Below are positions 1 through 11,930 of a stretch of DNA of 64,000 nucleotides, piece by piece. A model generated the notes under the pieces. It had not been told where the DNA came from. It ran no database searches and saw nothing but the letters and a program-made list of their open reading frames with translations. Source of the DNA: Lepidostoma basale (lineage: Eukaryota > Arthropoda > Insecta > Trichoptera > Lepidostomatidae); NCBI GenBank assembly GCA_022606425.2, contig JAHDVF020000001.1:310001-374000 (forward strand), in the 5' to 3' direction. Position 1 is the stretch's first letter, and each line of letters starts with the position of its first letter. A program made the translations under genes and the position numbers.

Positions 1-830
1 ATGTAGCCGCTATATAATGCATAACATTGTCACGATATATTTTATATGATTTTTTAACGTTAACGTTGTTTACTATCAGATAACTCGCCGTAAGGCTTAG
101 TGCCCAGTCTTGAGCATCGTCTCGTAATATATCTAGTTATAGATGCTCAAGATTGGCTTGAGTATCATCTCGTAATACCGTCCATATATGTGTATCTATG
201 TAGTTATATCTATGTAGTTATAGTTGCGGTGTAGCCGCATCCTTAATTGGCAGAAGCTTCAAAATACAATCATTTTCACACGTTTATTCCGTTTGGCAAA
301 CTCGGCATCGTCATTATAAATCTCAACTGTAGATTTGTCTACGCGTAAACCATTTTGCCTAAACATTAAAGTTGGGCAACGCTTGAAACAATCTGTTCTC
401 AATTGGATTTAAGTGGATTCTGTTATTGGATGAATACTAATGGAAGTCGAATTTGAGGTAGGTAAGATGCAGTATCTCTGCGAGAAATCTTTGTTTTTTA
501 GATTACCTTTATTCTCAATAATTTGATAATTTGCGGTGCCGCCAATCAAAATTTAAATCACGCAACGCTGTTTTCTTAATTCTATTTTTTTATATAGTGT
601 TGCGAAATGAATTATTCTTGTTCATTCCAATATGAATGAATCTATGATATAGAGGTAAACCAATTTGTCATGTTACAAATTTTACAAATCTAGGATCAAC
701 TATGTTTAGTACTCATTCTAGTTTTTTACTAATGTTTAATGTAATTTTTTTGTTTTGTTTTTAATAATACACTCGAAAATCGCGATCTTAAAAAAATATA
801 TATTAAAGTATGATATAACTAACTAAACAC
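1..830. other. AT-rich flank, no gene recognised
   Basis: No exon or known element is recognised. The block near 110-180 has a short direct duplication (CTTGAGCATCGTCTCGTAAT and a diverged copy about 45 bases later) with an inverted copy of its start between them. Confidence 0.5.
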
Positions 831-831
831 C

Positions 832-900
832 ACGTCACTTCTCCGGAAGGATAGCCAGAGAATGAATAAGATAATGATAAGAGAATGATTCAAGTATGAT
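832..900 (-). mobile_element. LINE A 3' end relic
   Basis: AACTAACTAA followed by a diverged form of the LINE A 3' end (compare the better copy at 57980-58515 on the other strand). Only the last tens of bases are recognisable. Confidence 0.4.
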
Positions 901-1059
901 ATGATAAATGAAATTTTAAAATATAATGTATTACATCAATCTGTCCTGGAAAAAAATAACCGAGAAATGTTTGCAAGGGGCCCCTTTGAAAGTCATGAAT
1001 TATTTGCTATTTAATACAATATTTAAAGATTCAAAATACATATAACTCAATTATTATTA

Positions 1060-2021
1060 TTGTCAAATGTTTCGTCAGTGTCTCAGTTATTGTCTTCTTC
1101 TTCTGATTGTAGATCTTGCGATCTGTTTATGCAGGATATCAACTTTCTTCCTGTGATGATGACGACCAGCCTTCTCTCCATCTCTTTGGTGGTCGTCCTG
1201 GTGGTCGACGGCCCTGTAGAGTTTCGTGCATCACGATATTAGGAATTTTTGCTGGGTCCATACTCTCGATGTGGTCCCTCCAGAATCGTCTTCTCTGCCT
1301 ACTCCGTCTCACTATGTCTTAAATTTTGCAGGATTTGCGAATTTCTTCATTGGGTATCCTATCCCTAAGGGTTCTCCCCACAATAGGTTGCAATGTTCTC
1401 ATTTCTGCTACTCTTAAGAGATGTTTGGTCCTGACAGTGTCTGCTCTTGTTTCGATTCCGTATGTCATTATGGGCCTGATGCATGTTTTATAAATTCTAA
1501 CTTTGCTTTCTACTACCATATGCTTATTATCCCAGACAGTGTCCCTTAGACATCCGGAGATAACTGCAGCTTTATCAGTCTGATTTTTTAACTTCATTAT
1601 ATAGATCGCTGCAACTAGATATCTCCACACCCAGATATCTGAACTTCATGACCTGCTCTATGAGTTTATCGTCTACAACCAATTTGCATCTGAGAGGCTG
1701 TCTGGATATTATTAGACATTTTGTTTTTGCGATGGATATCATCATATTATACTTCTCAGACGCAAGTTGGAACTTATAAAGCATTCTTTGTAGATTGTCT
1801 TCACTTTCTGCTAGTATTATTGCATCGTCAGCATAGCATACCACATTAATGAGTTTTTCTCCCATCCTATATCCGAGGTTAAGAGATGCGACCTCCTCTA
1901 TGATCTTGTCCATGATGATAAGGTTAAAAAGGAAAGGACTGAGACTGTCGCCCTGTCTTATTCCTGATATAGCAGGTCTAGAGAGCTCCCCATCTGCTTT
2001 AATGATCGTTTTATTCAGTTA
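1060..2021 (-). pseudogene. LINE C reverse transcriptase fragment
   Basis: Read on the - strand, this encodes the last part of a non-LTR reverse transcriptase. In order: GIRQGDSLSPFLFN near 1960, the catalytic YADD motif near 1830, then KTKCLIISRQPLRCKL, YLGVEIS, RIYKTCIRPIMTYGIETRAD near 1450-1480 and a terminal GRPPKRW near 1190. The frame breaks near 1575-1630, so two overlapping pieces are needed to cover it. The 5' part is missing beyond about 2021, where a TIR element (2022-2304) begins. It is a dead copy; the exact clade (Jockey, CR1 or RTE-like) is not settled by eye. Confidence 0.85.
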
Positions 2022-2304
2022 AAGCCGTGCCACACTGTTTTAAACAAGCTCTCCACATCGGTCTCCACCGGCGGTTTAAAACTGTGTAGACACTTGTTTG
2101 AAACCAAAATTCGTTTGACCTTCAACAAACTTTGTGGACGGACGCGCTTAGTATGCGTGTGGATCCACCGTTTAAACACGCATTCCACATGTGGAGAGCT
2201 TGTTTACAACAGTATGTGGACGCTACACCAACCGTGGGCCCCACAGCTCCCCACCAAGGTCACCCCTGTGGAGAGCTTGTTTCAAACAGTGTGGCGCGGC
2301 CTTT
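2022..2304. mobile_element. TIR element (MITE) inserted at the LINE C copy
   Basis: The two ends are inverted repeats of about 35 bases containing GCCACACTGTTT and AAACAAGCTCTCCAC. A further internal copy of GTGGAGAGCTTGTTT lies near 2190-2210, so the element folds in more than one way. It is GC-richer than its surroundings. No clear target duplication was found and the superfamily is not assigned. Confidence 0.65.
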
Positions 2305-2810
2305 ATTGTCTGGCTTGTTAAACATTATATTTTAATTAAAAACTTGGACTTCCACTGCCAGTTTTCGGTAAAAACATTAGATTTTATAAACAAAAAAGTT
2401 AAATTTCAATTATAAGCATCGAATGACAGTGGGAAAAAGCAATCTGGGTAGTGATAAAAAGTTAACGACTATTTGGAAAACAAAAGTCGGGTATTTCCAG
2501 TACACGGTTGTCGCATACGAAAACGGGACGAATTATTTATTCCCTTTATTTGTATTACTTTTGGGATACACGATACGGGGATTCTGGGCACGAATTATTC
2601 TTTGTGGATGCGCCGCTGCCAAAGATATTAGCTGTATTCTTCTTTATGTCACCTCAGAGTTGTACATGCGCTGAATACATTGTCCAAATTACAGTTCATT
2701 ATTGATAACACCATTCAGTATAACGCAATATCTGGTATTGCGCGAAAAAATAAAATAAAATATTATATTTTATTTTTTATTATTATTATTAATATATTTT
2801 TTATTACGTC
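2305..2810. other. no gene recognised
   Basis: Contains a short reading frame (2423-2674) without any recognisable domain, then low-complexity TTATT repeats at 2755-2805. Confidence 0.4.
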
Positions 2811-3480
2811 CAACTTTCCCTCAATCTCTTAGGTGGTCTTCCAAGTTGACGGTGTCCGGAGAGGACTTCGTTAGCTGCTGTATATGTGAGATACACCTAG
2901 TGGCGGTACTCCCATAGAAGCCCAAAAACCCCACTTGCGTAAATTTTTTTGAATCAAAACCTCTTCTGGCTTACAAAGGTTCAGCTCTTGTGGCTATTCC
3001 TCTTACTTCTGATGGGAACATTGATACGTTGGGTTGTTGATTTATGCGGGGGCATGATTACTTAGATTTGGAGGTTTTGATTTAAAATTTCTTACGCAAG
3101 GCGGGCTTCTGGGCTTCTATGGGAGAACCGCCACTGATTACACTAACCATTCTGGCTACATGGTCCCTTTAGTATCTTCTGTATCTACTCCAGCGAGCAT
3201 TTAAAAAAAAAATCTTATTTCTATGTTACGGACGTTTCTTATTTCTCGTAGAGTATTTCTAGTAGGACCTTATCACAGATGTTCTAAGAAACCCTCTGGT
3301 TCGTACAGTATCGGCCCACGTCTCTACAAGAAATGTCGTAATAGGTTTGAAAACTAAATAATCTCCCTGTTCGTACATATTAGGGATGAGGACGTAAGCG
3401 ACGATAAGCGATGTTAAATATAAGAAACATCTTGGGGTAATTAATTTTAGAAATCGGCGCGCTTTGTACATGTGAAAATA
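2811..3480 (-). pseudogene. LINE C relic split by a TIR element
   Basis: On the - strand, fragments match the LINE C 3' half at 1060-2021: TFLVETWADTVRTRGFLRTS (3280-3360) corresponds to its YGIETRADTVRTKHLLR segment, RDHVARM lies near 3145-3165, and a diverged terminal segment lies at 2811-2870. The element at 2898-3136 splits it. Many stops. Confidence 0.6.
2898..3136. mobile_element. short TIR element, hAT-like ends
   Basis: Ends are inverted repeats: AGTGGCGGTACTCCCATAGA at the left, and the complement of the same with one change at the right, ending GAACCGCCACTG. The flanking 8 bases (GATACACC and ATTACACT) agree at 5 of 8 positions, so the target duplication is decayed at best. It sits inside a LINE C relic. 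Confidence 0.65.
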
Positions 3481-3482
3481 TA

Positions 3483-3726
3483 GTATTATTTTGTTATCGC
3501 TATTTACATCATGACAGCATGAGCCAAATCGATGTAAAGGGTATTATAGCTATCATAGTGATCTCTTGACATGTTTTAGGTAGCTAATCTATCGCCATTT
3601 TATTGTCACGTGAATTCTGCACCAGACCAAAGACAGTGTGACAATCACACTGCCCTCGCCGGGAATCTAACCCGGAACCTTCGGGGTGGCAGTCAATGCA
3701 CTTACCACTCAGCCACAAAGATCGTA
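3483..3726 (-). mobile_element. SINE A copy (tRNA-derived)
   Basis: On the - strand the tRNA-like head lies at about 3725-3650 with a B-box-like CCGGGTTAGATTCCCGG, followed by the SINE A body (ACACTGTCTTTGGTCTGG, then TGACAATAAAATGGCGATAG) and the variant 3' end GATTTGGCTCATGCTGTCAT. Confidence 0.85.
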
Positions 3727-3983
3727 TATATCATTAGTAAATAATATATCATTATTCAATAAATAGAAAATATTGATACACTTTGCTATCCTGACATTTA
3801 ATACTTGTATTGAAAATAAAACACGATTTTTTAAAATAAAATGAGAATCTACAAACATTTACAAAAATAATGTGTTATTAATATTGGTATTCAAACTCTT
3901 GAGTAAATATTTTATTTTCTGATGATTTTGTTGTTTCCTTTTGGAAGTTGAAAAAACACAATTTTTAAAAAATTATCAAAACA

Positions 3984-4535
3984 AACTAACTAACTAACTA
4001 ACCATCACGCCGAAAGGGTAGGCAGAAATAATGGACTGTCACACTTTTACTGATGCGGCACTCCATCCTTCTCTTTTCGCCCCGCGGGAGACGCGGTGTG
4101 ATGGGTTGCGAACCTCATCGCCACCAATAGGCATCTCCCGCGCACACTTCGATCGTCCAATACCCACAAAATAAATCTAAAACAAATAATATAAAATACC
4201 ATGATATAAAATAAAATAACAAAATAAAAATAATTTAACACAAAATGTTATTTTTAGATGGTGCACATATTGTCTATATAATTTATGTTCCACGTATCCC
4301 CCGTTTTTTTTAATTTAGCACATAATGTAATAAAACATTATGTTTTTTTTCGATGTTGCACATGTTGACATGGACGATCCATACTTTTGTGTTTATTTAA
4401 TTTATGTTACACGTATCCACCGTTTTTTAAATTAGCTGTAATTAGGCACTTAACCAGCAAGAACTTAAATATAATATTGAAGAAATTATTCAAATTGTCA
4501 TTGGAACAAATGAAAAATTTATTTTGACTAAATAA
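3984..4535 (-). mobile_element. NA1, non-autonomous element with LINE A tail
   Basis: Its 3' end (low coordinates) has the TTAGT-type repeats plus the LINE A terminal sequence (GCCTACCCTTTCGG, GGCGTGATGGTTAG). The upstream body, CGCGGGAGATGCC to ACACCGCGTCTCCCGCG, is unrelated to LINE A and includes GAGGTTCGCAACCC, which resembles a pol III B box. The match to the copy at 18900-19395 extends over about 0.5 kb. No coding capacity. Confidence 0.75.
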
Positions 4536-5325
4536 TTTTTTTCAAAACTAACTGACTATAATACATATAGTAATTATTTAAATAATAATTTATATGAATT
4601 ATACTATATTAACCGTATCATACCTCAATTATATGAAATCTAATTGCAACAGGTGGTTATCGCGAAGACTATTAAGTATAGATAATTACCTCATATTAAC
4701 ATGCCGATTAATTACGATCAATATAATGATTAATGCAAATTTTCTAGCTGTTATAATAATTACGATAAATTTGAATGTTTTAAGATGATCTGTTATTTCT
4801 TCTCTACATCTGTCAGATGCTGAGTCTATCATAGCGGTTCTAGATGTATAATATATTTATATATAATAAAAAATACCCGGATCGCATACAGTACTGTACT
4901 CCGTGTGTGAGAAGTTATGTTTTAGTATCGCCCCCCTCGAACTGATGGTAATCTTATTGCCCCGAAGTGTTATATTAAACCGGTAGCTTTGTATGTTACC
5001 TTGATACATTGATTTCGGCATACGAGACGTGAAAAGTAGATCACTTTTTTTTTTTCTTTCAATAATATATATACCCATGCTACAGAATTGTAATATTATA
5101 CTTTTTAATATACACGTACTCAATATGCAAATAAACGTAACCACGTGTACTTCACGTTATTTTTAGCGTTATAAATTCTCCTTAGCGTTATAAAATCTCC
5201 ATAGATGGCGTTAGTATGTAGATTATATATAGATTAATCTTAGAGATTAACATATATAATCAAAATCTTCATAGATGGCGCATTGAAACTGACATGTGAA
5301 TTCTGGCGTTGGACTTTAACATATA
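4536..5325. other. no gene recognised
   Basis: AT-rich with no element recognised. ATAGATGGCG occurs at about 5202 and 5271 in a locally duplicated segment. Confidence 0.4.
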
Positions 5326-5570
5326 TACAACTTCCAAAAATTTGTCAGACATGGTCATAACAAAGGTGGAATGGGGAATGTTGTAATTACATAAAGTGTG
5401 CACTTAACCCAACCAATGACAGGTCATAAGTCCTGTGAACACCTTGATCAACCATATTCAGTTTCCAATTTGCATATTCGTCTCTATTGAGATACAATTA
5501 AATCATAAAAAATTGATAACCCGCAATGGGTGAAATCCAGTATTCGTATACAAGTATATGTATACATTCA
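5326..5570 (+). repeat. single arm of a foldback repeat
   Basis: From CAAAAATTTGTCAGACATGG through AACCCAACCAATGACAGGTC and CGTCTCTATTGAGATACAAT to CCCGCAATGGGTGAAATCCA it matches the right arm of the large foldback at 17690-18250. The opposite arm is missing here. Confidence 0.7.
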
Positions 5571-6019
5571 AAAAAATATTATAAATTCTGCTTGCATTAA
5601 TTTTAGTACAGAAATCTTTGAAAGATAATGTCTGATGAATTCTGCAATAAATAATCAAATTTATTATTCTTTATGCAAAATGCATATAAATTGAAACATC
5701 GTAACGTATTTCTCGCCATATAACGTGATAGGTTGCATCTGATGATTGGTTCCTACCTTCACCCAATGGCATATAGTTTGTGTATGTTTTATATTAAGTA
5801 GATAAAACATATTATAAATTAAGTATTTGGTATACACTAAAAAGCGAACTCTGACCGCTGCACGATAAAGTTCGATCACGACTGGCTGTGTTACTTTGAT
5901 TTTTAGATGATTATTAATGATGTATGTATTAGTGTTGCTAGACTACAAGTAACAGGTACTAATCTATTTTTTGTTTTCTTTCACTCGCTACGGTGTGTAC
6001 TGTTCGTTACTCTATAAAT

Positions 6020-6728
6020 CAGTGGTTCCCAAAGTGGTCTATATCGACCCCCAGGGGTCGATTTCGACTTACAAGGGGTCTACGACAACTGGAAAAGTAA
6101 TTGGGGGTGCATGAGATGTAAATGGGGGTCCACGAGATGGTTCAACTAAATTGAAGCCAAATATTGAAAATTTGATATCATAGCATCAGGCTCATCCCCC
6201 CTATTAGAACGTTGTTTTTATTTTATGTAAAAATGTTGGATTTGCATTTTGTTTCGTTTTAATTAATGATTGTATGTCTAAATAGTCTATTGTTTTGGCC
6301 GAAAAACTATGATTCTTCAACATTATTAACTGTTAAATTTACAACACTGTTATAATGTGACAATTTTTTATTATACACTTTTTGAGAATGTCACGACAGC
6401 TGTTTGACCTGCTGATGATAACATCAGTTAGCGAAACAGCTGTCGCGACATTCTCAAAAAGAGTATAATACAACATTGTGATATTATAAGTGTTGTAAAT
6501 TTAACAGTTAAAATGTATAACTATAAAACTTAACATATATTTTATTTTAAAGTTTTTTTTCTACGGAAAACCCTATTAAAGGGAAGTAGCTCTGTGTCAG
6601 CTTCAAAAAGTAATTTTACAGTTATAGATGAATCTGTAAAAAAAATCAATATTAGGAAAGTAGGGGTCTACAGAAAATAGAAAAAATCGGTAAGGGGTCT
6701 ACGGGACAAACAAGTTTGGGAACCTCTG
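6020..6728. mobile_element. non-autonomous hAT element with intact target duplication
   Basis: Terminal inverted repeats CAGTGGTTCCCAAA (left) and TTTGGGAACCTCTG (right) are typical of hAT elements. They are flanked by a perfect 8-bp target duplication, CTATAAAT, at 6012-6019 and 6729-6736. Length 709 bases with no transposase. A second palindromic element (6322-6515) lies within it. The right-end sequence recurs inverted at 59876-60099. Confidence 0.9.
6322..6515. repeat. P1 palindrome with hammerhead-like core
   Basis: Long inverted arms run from TTAACTGTTAAATTTACAAC to its complement. The centre has CTGATGA (6412-6418) and GAAACAGCTGTC (6433-6444). ACAGCTGT is self-complementary, as in minimal-stem-III hammerheads. 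The left arm carries the complement of the same block. Stem I next to CTGATGA does not pair well, so activity is doubtful. Confidence 0.75.
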
Positions 6729-6736
6729 CTATAAAT

Positions 6737-7429
6737 GATCATCTTCCATTTCCCTAGACAAACGGGAGAGCCTCTTTGTCTCCCCGCTCCAAGCACGCCT
6801 AATCTCGCCCACCCGGATAGGTGTCAGTTACATATCTACTTTATCCCTGGATTGAAGAAATGGAGCGTTGCTTACAGATTATACAGACATTTTGTTTTCG
6901 AGAACTCCCAGAAATGTCTCCGTCGTTTAAACACGCGAACCGTAGAAAGGAGTTTCTCTGAAAGTACTTACGTAATAATAATATTTCGTTCAGAATCAAT
7001 TTTCTCGGCAGAACAAATTACGCGAGAATCCGGATTTGATTTATGGCCTCGAATTCTCCCCCCGCTTGCAGCTTTAGAAATGAAATAATAATAAGAAAGC
7101 GAAATGTAGGGATCCAATTTAAAATTTCCCGCAGTTCACTCCGCTGCATCCCGCCCGACCCTTCTTGGTATCCTCAAGCTTATTAGGATAGGACATATTC
7201 GGTGAACTGTAATCCGAACCCGGAATGCTCATTCAGAGAAATATCAATTTCGTGAAAATCCTACTTATCCACCTAATGTATTTCATTTTATCTGTAGATA
7301 AAGACTCGTATTATATTTTTGCTTCTACGCATTTATTTTATATTACATTCAATTCAGTTATTATTTCCCGCTTTTTGAATGTGATATGCCCGTATTTTTT
7401 TAGAGTCCTTCCTATTTGAATATTAAAAA
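6737..7429. other. no gene recognised
   Basis: Moderately GC-rich stretch, 6760-7090, with one 117-codon open frame (6735-7088). It shows no domain, no clear splice sites and no codon bias, so it is not called as a gene. Confidence 0.35.
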
Positions 7430-7490
7430 AAAAATTACAAACATATTTTGTAGACATCCTTCCTCATTGTATACATTTTAACAATAGAAT
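7430..7490 (-). repeat. P7 relic
   Basis: On the - strand, ATGAGGAAGGATGTCTAC followed by AAAATATGTTTGT matches the ribozyme-like segment at 28922-28957 with decayed core bases. Confidence 0.4.
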
Positions 7491-7564
7491 GAAATAAAAA
7501 CGTTTTATTTAATCTACTTAATAAAGGGAAGGGGGAAAGTTAAGCCTTGAAGAAGTAATAATTA

Positions 7565-7910
7565 TTATTTTATTAGGATTGTAGGACAAAGGGAACGTTA
7601 ATGTTTGGATTTGAAATTAAGTTTATTTGATTGTTTATAATATTTTATTAATTTTTTATGGATTTGTTATGTTATATTTCTGTACTATTTATTATTAACT
7701 TGTAGGATTGTAGGACAAAGGGAACAAATTATCGGACTTGAAATTGAGTTTATTTGATTTTTATAGATTAGTTAATTCATGTTATATTTCTTTACTATTT
7801 ATTATTAACTTGTAATTTTTCAAAGACATTATCTTTATTAAACTATTGATCTTTTTTAACGAGGCGGTTAGTGAATTCCGGAAAACAGTGTATCCTGCTA
7901 ATCGTAAATA
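7565..7910 (+). repeat. tandem repeat of about 133 bases, two copies
   Basis: Units start at TAGGATTGTAGGACAAAGGG (about 7576 and 7705) and end with TACTATTTATTATTAACTTG. A further copy with the same downstream flank (AACGAGGTGGTTAGTGAATT) lies at 9410-9650 inside a hAT-like element. Function unknown. Confidence 0.65.
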
Positions 7911-8029
7911 ATTCACTTGACATCTATATGTACGTCCGCTGTGTTTTTTTATTCTTTTTTATTAACTAAATATATTTTATTATATCCACGCAGAGGTGTA
8001 CCGAGCCATATATCACTGTGGATAGAACG

Positions 8030-8540
8030 TTATTTGTAAATAGCGCTATATACGGAAGAGTGTCCAAAAAGTGTGACGCAACAGTTAGCAAGCGAAAAAA
8101 TACCGTGCGAACGCTCAAGAGGCTCATTCCGATTTCGAAAGTTTAATAGCGCTCGTTCTATAGGACGTCGAATGCGCTGACCGTAGAGGCGGGCGCGTTG
8201 TGCAATAAAAGCAGTAAGACAGTATCGGCCATTTGTCAAAGTTCACCGCCTCGTTATTTACGACCTGTCGTTCGGTTTTCGGCGCATTGTTCTCTGCCCT
8301 CCCGCGTTTTGATCGCGAGCTATCGCTATCAGGTGTGTGCGGCCTTACCCAGCGGCCGGGCAGCCTTCCATGTTCCGGAGCTCTTTCGGCTGATGCCCGA
8401 TGCGCCATGCCTGTGTCGGACCTTTCTTGGCCCGAGCCGTTCTTACGTAATTGGCGCAATGGCTCTTCGACAACAATAAAAGTCTTTGCCCTCGTTTATC
8501 TCTTATTGGCTACAGCCTTACTTTAGTTGCAAGCTATATC
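8030..8540. other. GC-rich block of unknown nature
   Basis: Sharply GC-richer than its flanks, with frequent CpG. Several overlapping frames on both strands (up to 111 codons) are open only because of composition, and none shows a domain. AATAAAAG occurs twice (near 8202 and 8475). It could be a degraded retroelement end or an unrecognised promoter or first exon. Confidence 0.3.
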
Positions 8541-8634
8541 TATAAAATTTTATCGTGTTGGGTACAACTCCATAAATGCTCCTACGCCAAACCGTTACAA
8601 TTACACCACAGAGAACTTTGTATATAAGAAATTT

Positions 8635-9110
8635 TTCATAATTTATACGAATGAAAACGTCTGTTGTATAGAAGTTTTATTAATTTTCTTGGAAAAAACA
8701 CATTGCGCATCGCAATTTAAAATTGATAATGTCTTTGCAAGGCAAAAACATGTCATTCCCATAAAATATAATAATAAAACCTCTAGAAAACATACTTTTA
8801 ATTTGTATTACTTTTCCCAAAAAAAAAATATATATACTATCAGTTTTTGTATGAAAATATTATTTGCCTCACGTCCGATGTTTACTGACAAGGGAAGGGC
8901 ATGGCATAGGAAACTGACTTCGAGGTGGGATTTTGCAGGATTGTAGTATGAAGAAGAATCGTCCATAGTCAAAGTAAGAAAGCGCAATTGGCGTCAATTT
9001 TTCTAAAAAAATCAATGTTGATATTTGCAAAACATGTCATTCCCGTACAATATAATAAAACTTCTATAAAACAAACGTTTTCAATCGTATTAATTATTTA
9101 ATATAGAGTA
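8635..9110. repeat. P2 palindrome relics
   Basis: ACATGTCATTCCCATAAAAT followed by AAAACCTCTAGAAAAC at 8750-8790, and ACATGTCATTCCCGTACAAT at 9032-9052, match the P2 right arm. The inner stem II and core are decayed. The 139-codon open frame over 8527-8946 is a by-product of this repeat. Confidence 0.55.
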
Positions 9111-9113
9111 GTG

Positions 9114-9790
9114 ATTCTTAACCAGGGCGCCAGCGCCCCTTTGTGAGCGTTTTGTAGGTCTTGCGGGGCTTTTTTAATGTTTAGCATTTAGGGGGCGCTG
9201 CAGATGTTCGAGTGGGAATTGTGTCCATATCGAAAAATAAGCTTATTTGCGAGCTATGCACACTGATACACTTTTACACTTTCTTTCGAAGCTTTGATTT
9301 TATAAGTTCTGTTAAATAATCAATTAATATGACATAAAAGGTAATAAATACAATAATAACGTGTTTTATTTATACTTTTAATATTTTTTTTATTTGTAGT
9401 AGGAAGTCCATTATGTTATATTTCTGTTCTATTTATTATTAACTTGTAGGATTGTAGGACAAAGGGAACAAATCAATTATCGGACTTGAAATTTAGTTTA
9501 TTTATAATATTTTTCTTTATTTTTATAGATATGTAAATTTATATTATATTTCTATAGTATGTATTATTAAATCGTACATTTTCAAAGTCGTTATCTTTAT
9601 TAAACGATTGATCTTTTTCAACGAGGTGGTTAGTGAATTCCGAGAAGTGAATTCACAATGTATCGTCCTACATAGAGAAAAGTGTTATCTTTTAAAATTT
9701 CGTTTCTTGTTGGGGGGGAGGGCGTTGGATAATTTTACTGTGGTTAAAGGGGGGCGATTCTTTCAATACGGTTAATAAACACTGATACTC
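9114..9790. mobile_element. hAT-like element relic
   Basis: Left end AGTGATTCTTAACCAGGGCG and the complement of the right end, CAGTGTTTATTAACCG, are weak inverted repeats of hAT type. GC-rich runs (GGGGGGCG) lie just inside both ends. It contains one copy of the 133-base repeat seen at 7565-7910. No matching target duplication was found. Confidence 0.45.
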
Positions 9791-10749
9791 GTATATGGTT
9801 GTGTTATACATCATTATAACAATAATACGAAAATTTTCATTTAATTTTTAAATGACTTACAAGTTATGTATATTTGAACTCTGCACGCCCACATTTTTCT
9901 CTCGTTTTAAGATTAGTGTGATTATATTATTAATGTGTCACGTTTTGATTTCTTACTTCATTAAACATGGTTGCATTGAAGTTAGATTAGATTATTCGTT
10001 ATTTATTGCATGTACGCGAGCGTACACTTTGACCGGCAAGTTTTTCCATTTTATTTAGTCGATTTTTTTTTTGCCTATCTTATTTTACTAATTCATTTAA
10101 TTTTTCGCAATACGTCGTATTTGAGAGGGTAAAGTTGAAGATTGTGTACGTACGTGTAAGATAAATTACGGCTCACTAGCGAGGTAATCTCGATCTGGGC
10201 GGCGCAGACTCTGAATGCCGCAATTAATTAAACCTCTTTTCTTGTTTAGTTACCAGTATCTTAAATATCAAATTGGCAATCCTTTTTTTTATCAACGTTA
10301 ATATTTCGAAGAGAAGAGAATGTTAATTTGCAATGGGTCCTTAATGTGAAATTCATATTACGATTCTTCTATTTTATTTTTGTGTTACTTTTATGGTTGC
10401 AAAAGTACGTTTAATCATTTTTTTGCTGTATGAAATAATAATAAAATCAAAGTGATAGATGTAAGATATGTTGTATAATGTATTCTTGCCGCATTAACCT
10501 TACATTTTATGATGAAATATATCTTTCCCGTGGTGGTTAAGACTGGAACCATGCGTCAAGACGTATAGTTTATTTACTTCAGGAAGATTATTTGCAATAG
10601 TGTTAGTAACACCTCCTAAATTGGTTGTAGAAAGCTATCTGATTGTTTCCTGTGTCTTAGTACACGGAGTTTACTGCATTAGCTTCTAAAATACTTGGTG
10701 ATTTGATAGAAAATTACTACTATCTTGAAATTAAGAAAATGAATGTATT
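9791..10749. other. no gene or element recognised
   Basis: AT-rich, apparently single-copy sequence within this window. Nothing supportable was seen on either strand. Confidence 0.4.
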
Positions 10750-10960
10750 ACTATTATTTTGTTGAATCGCTCTTAACATCATGACAGCATGAGCCAAATC
10801 GATGTAAAGTGTATTAAAGCTATCATAGTGATTCTCGTGACATGTGATAGGTAGCTAATCTATCGCCATTTTATTGTAACGTGAATTCTACACCGGACCA
10901 AAGACAGTGTGACAATCACACTGCCCTCGCCGGGAATCGAACCCGAAACCTTCGGAACAT
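10750..10960 (-). mobile_element. SINE A copy, truncated in the tRNA head
   Basis: Same body as 3483-3726. The match ends inside the tRNA-like head just after the B-box region (GGGTTCGATTCCCGG on the - strand, near 10932-10946). Confidence 0.8.
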
Positions 10961-11384
10961 TTTAATGAAACCTTCGGACATGTTTGTGGTTTTGTTTTTG
11001 AACTTCAATAAAAACACAAATTTGCCAGAAAAAAAATATTTTCCAGACACCATTAGCCGGGACACCAGATATTTGAAATAATAAAAATAAAGAAAAAAAA
11101 TAATAATTCCTTTCAATTTTTACATTGTATGGTGTCATTATGAATATTAGTCACATCCTTAATTGATTTAAAAAAAAATCTATTAACTATATAAAAAAAA
11201 TTATGGACTTTATTTTTGTAATTATTACAATTGAAGCTGATAAAAAAAATATTAAAAAAACACGTATTTTTTATTTCAATGTTTGAATATTAAATATTAT
11301 TGTAATATTTTTTTGCTTTTCCTATTCATAAAAAAATAAAGTGAAAACATTTATGATTTTACTAAAATCTCTTGATGGAAGTTC
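10961..11384. other. AT-rich interval shared in part with 57820-57950
   Basis: The segment with TATTTCAATGTTTGAATAT near 11270-11290, followed by a CATAAAAAAATAAA segment, resembles 57830-57890. The continuation after the P4 insertion (CGCACTGTCTCTCACACTAT, about 11576) resembles 57920. P4 may have inserted into an older repeat. Confidence 0.4.
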
Positions 11385-11548
11385 ATTTTAAATAATAATT
11401 AAATAAAACGACGTTTTTTTAACTACTTCCACTTTTGTCTTTATTTCGACGGCGACTGGTTTCGCCAGGCTCGCTGGCATCGACAGACTGGTCAACTGAC
11501 CAGACAGTGGAAGTAGTTAAATAACATCGTTTTATTTAATTATTATTT
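11385..11548. repeat. P4 palindrome
   Basis: Inverted arms: AATAATAATTAAATAAAACG to its complement, with GTAGTTAA adjoining. On the - strand of the left arm, CTGTCGA, a base T, GCCAG-CGAGC-CTGGC and GAAACCAGTC give a hammerhead-like order: one core mismatch (A6 to U) and a perfect 5-bp stem II. Confidence 0.75.
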
Positions 11549-11930
11549 GAAAACATTTATAGTTTTTTTAGTAAACGCACTGTCTCTCACACTATTACAA
11601 ACATTCTCCCTGAAATGAACGGACTGTACCTGGTGTTGTGTGCCGATTTGCATGTACGGAACACTCGTGCACAATAAACGCGCGGGACCATTAATTATGT
11701 ACTCCGACCGCATGATAGACCGTGAAACATAAACATTTATTTTTTTACGCATATTAATAAGATCGATGGGAAATCGGCCCGAAAAGCCGGATGCAGCGGA
11801 GTGATGAATGGTTGGAAGGAAATTCACTTGAAAGATATTCTCCCGGATGTAGTTACTTTATAAAATTGAAAATTCACGACGTAAACATCGGTAAAACGGC
11901 GTGATGGGCAGCTATACTCCGGCCGTTTTA

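Noticed and set aside
1060..2021. Reverse transcriptase as a host or retroviral gene
   Set aside because: The motif order is that of non-LTR elements, frames are broken, and there are no LTRs or integrase.
8527..8946. 139-codon open frame
   Set aside because: No start context, domain or codon bias; it covers a P2 repeat arm (ACATGTCATTCCC) and is chance.
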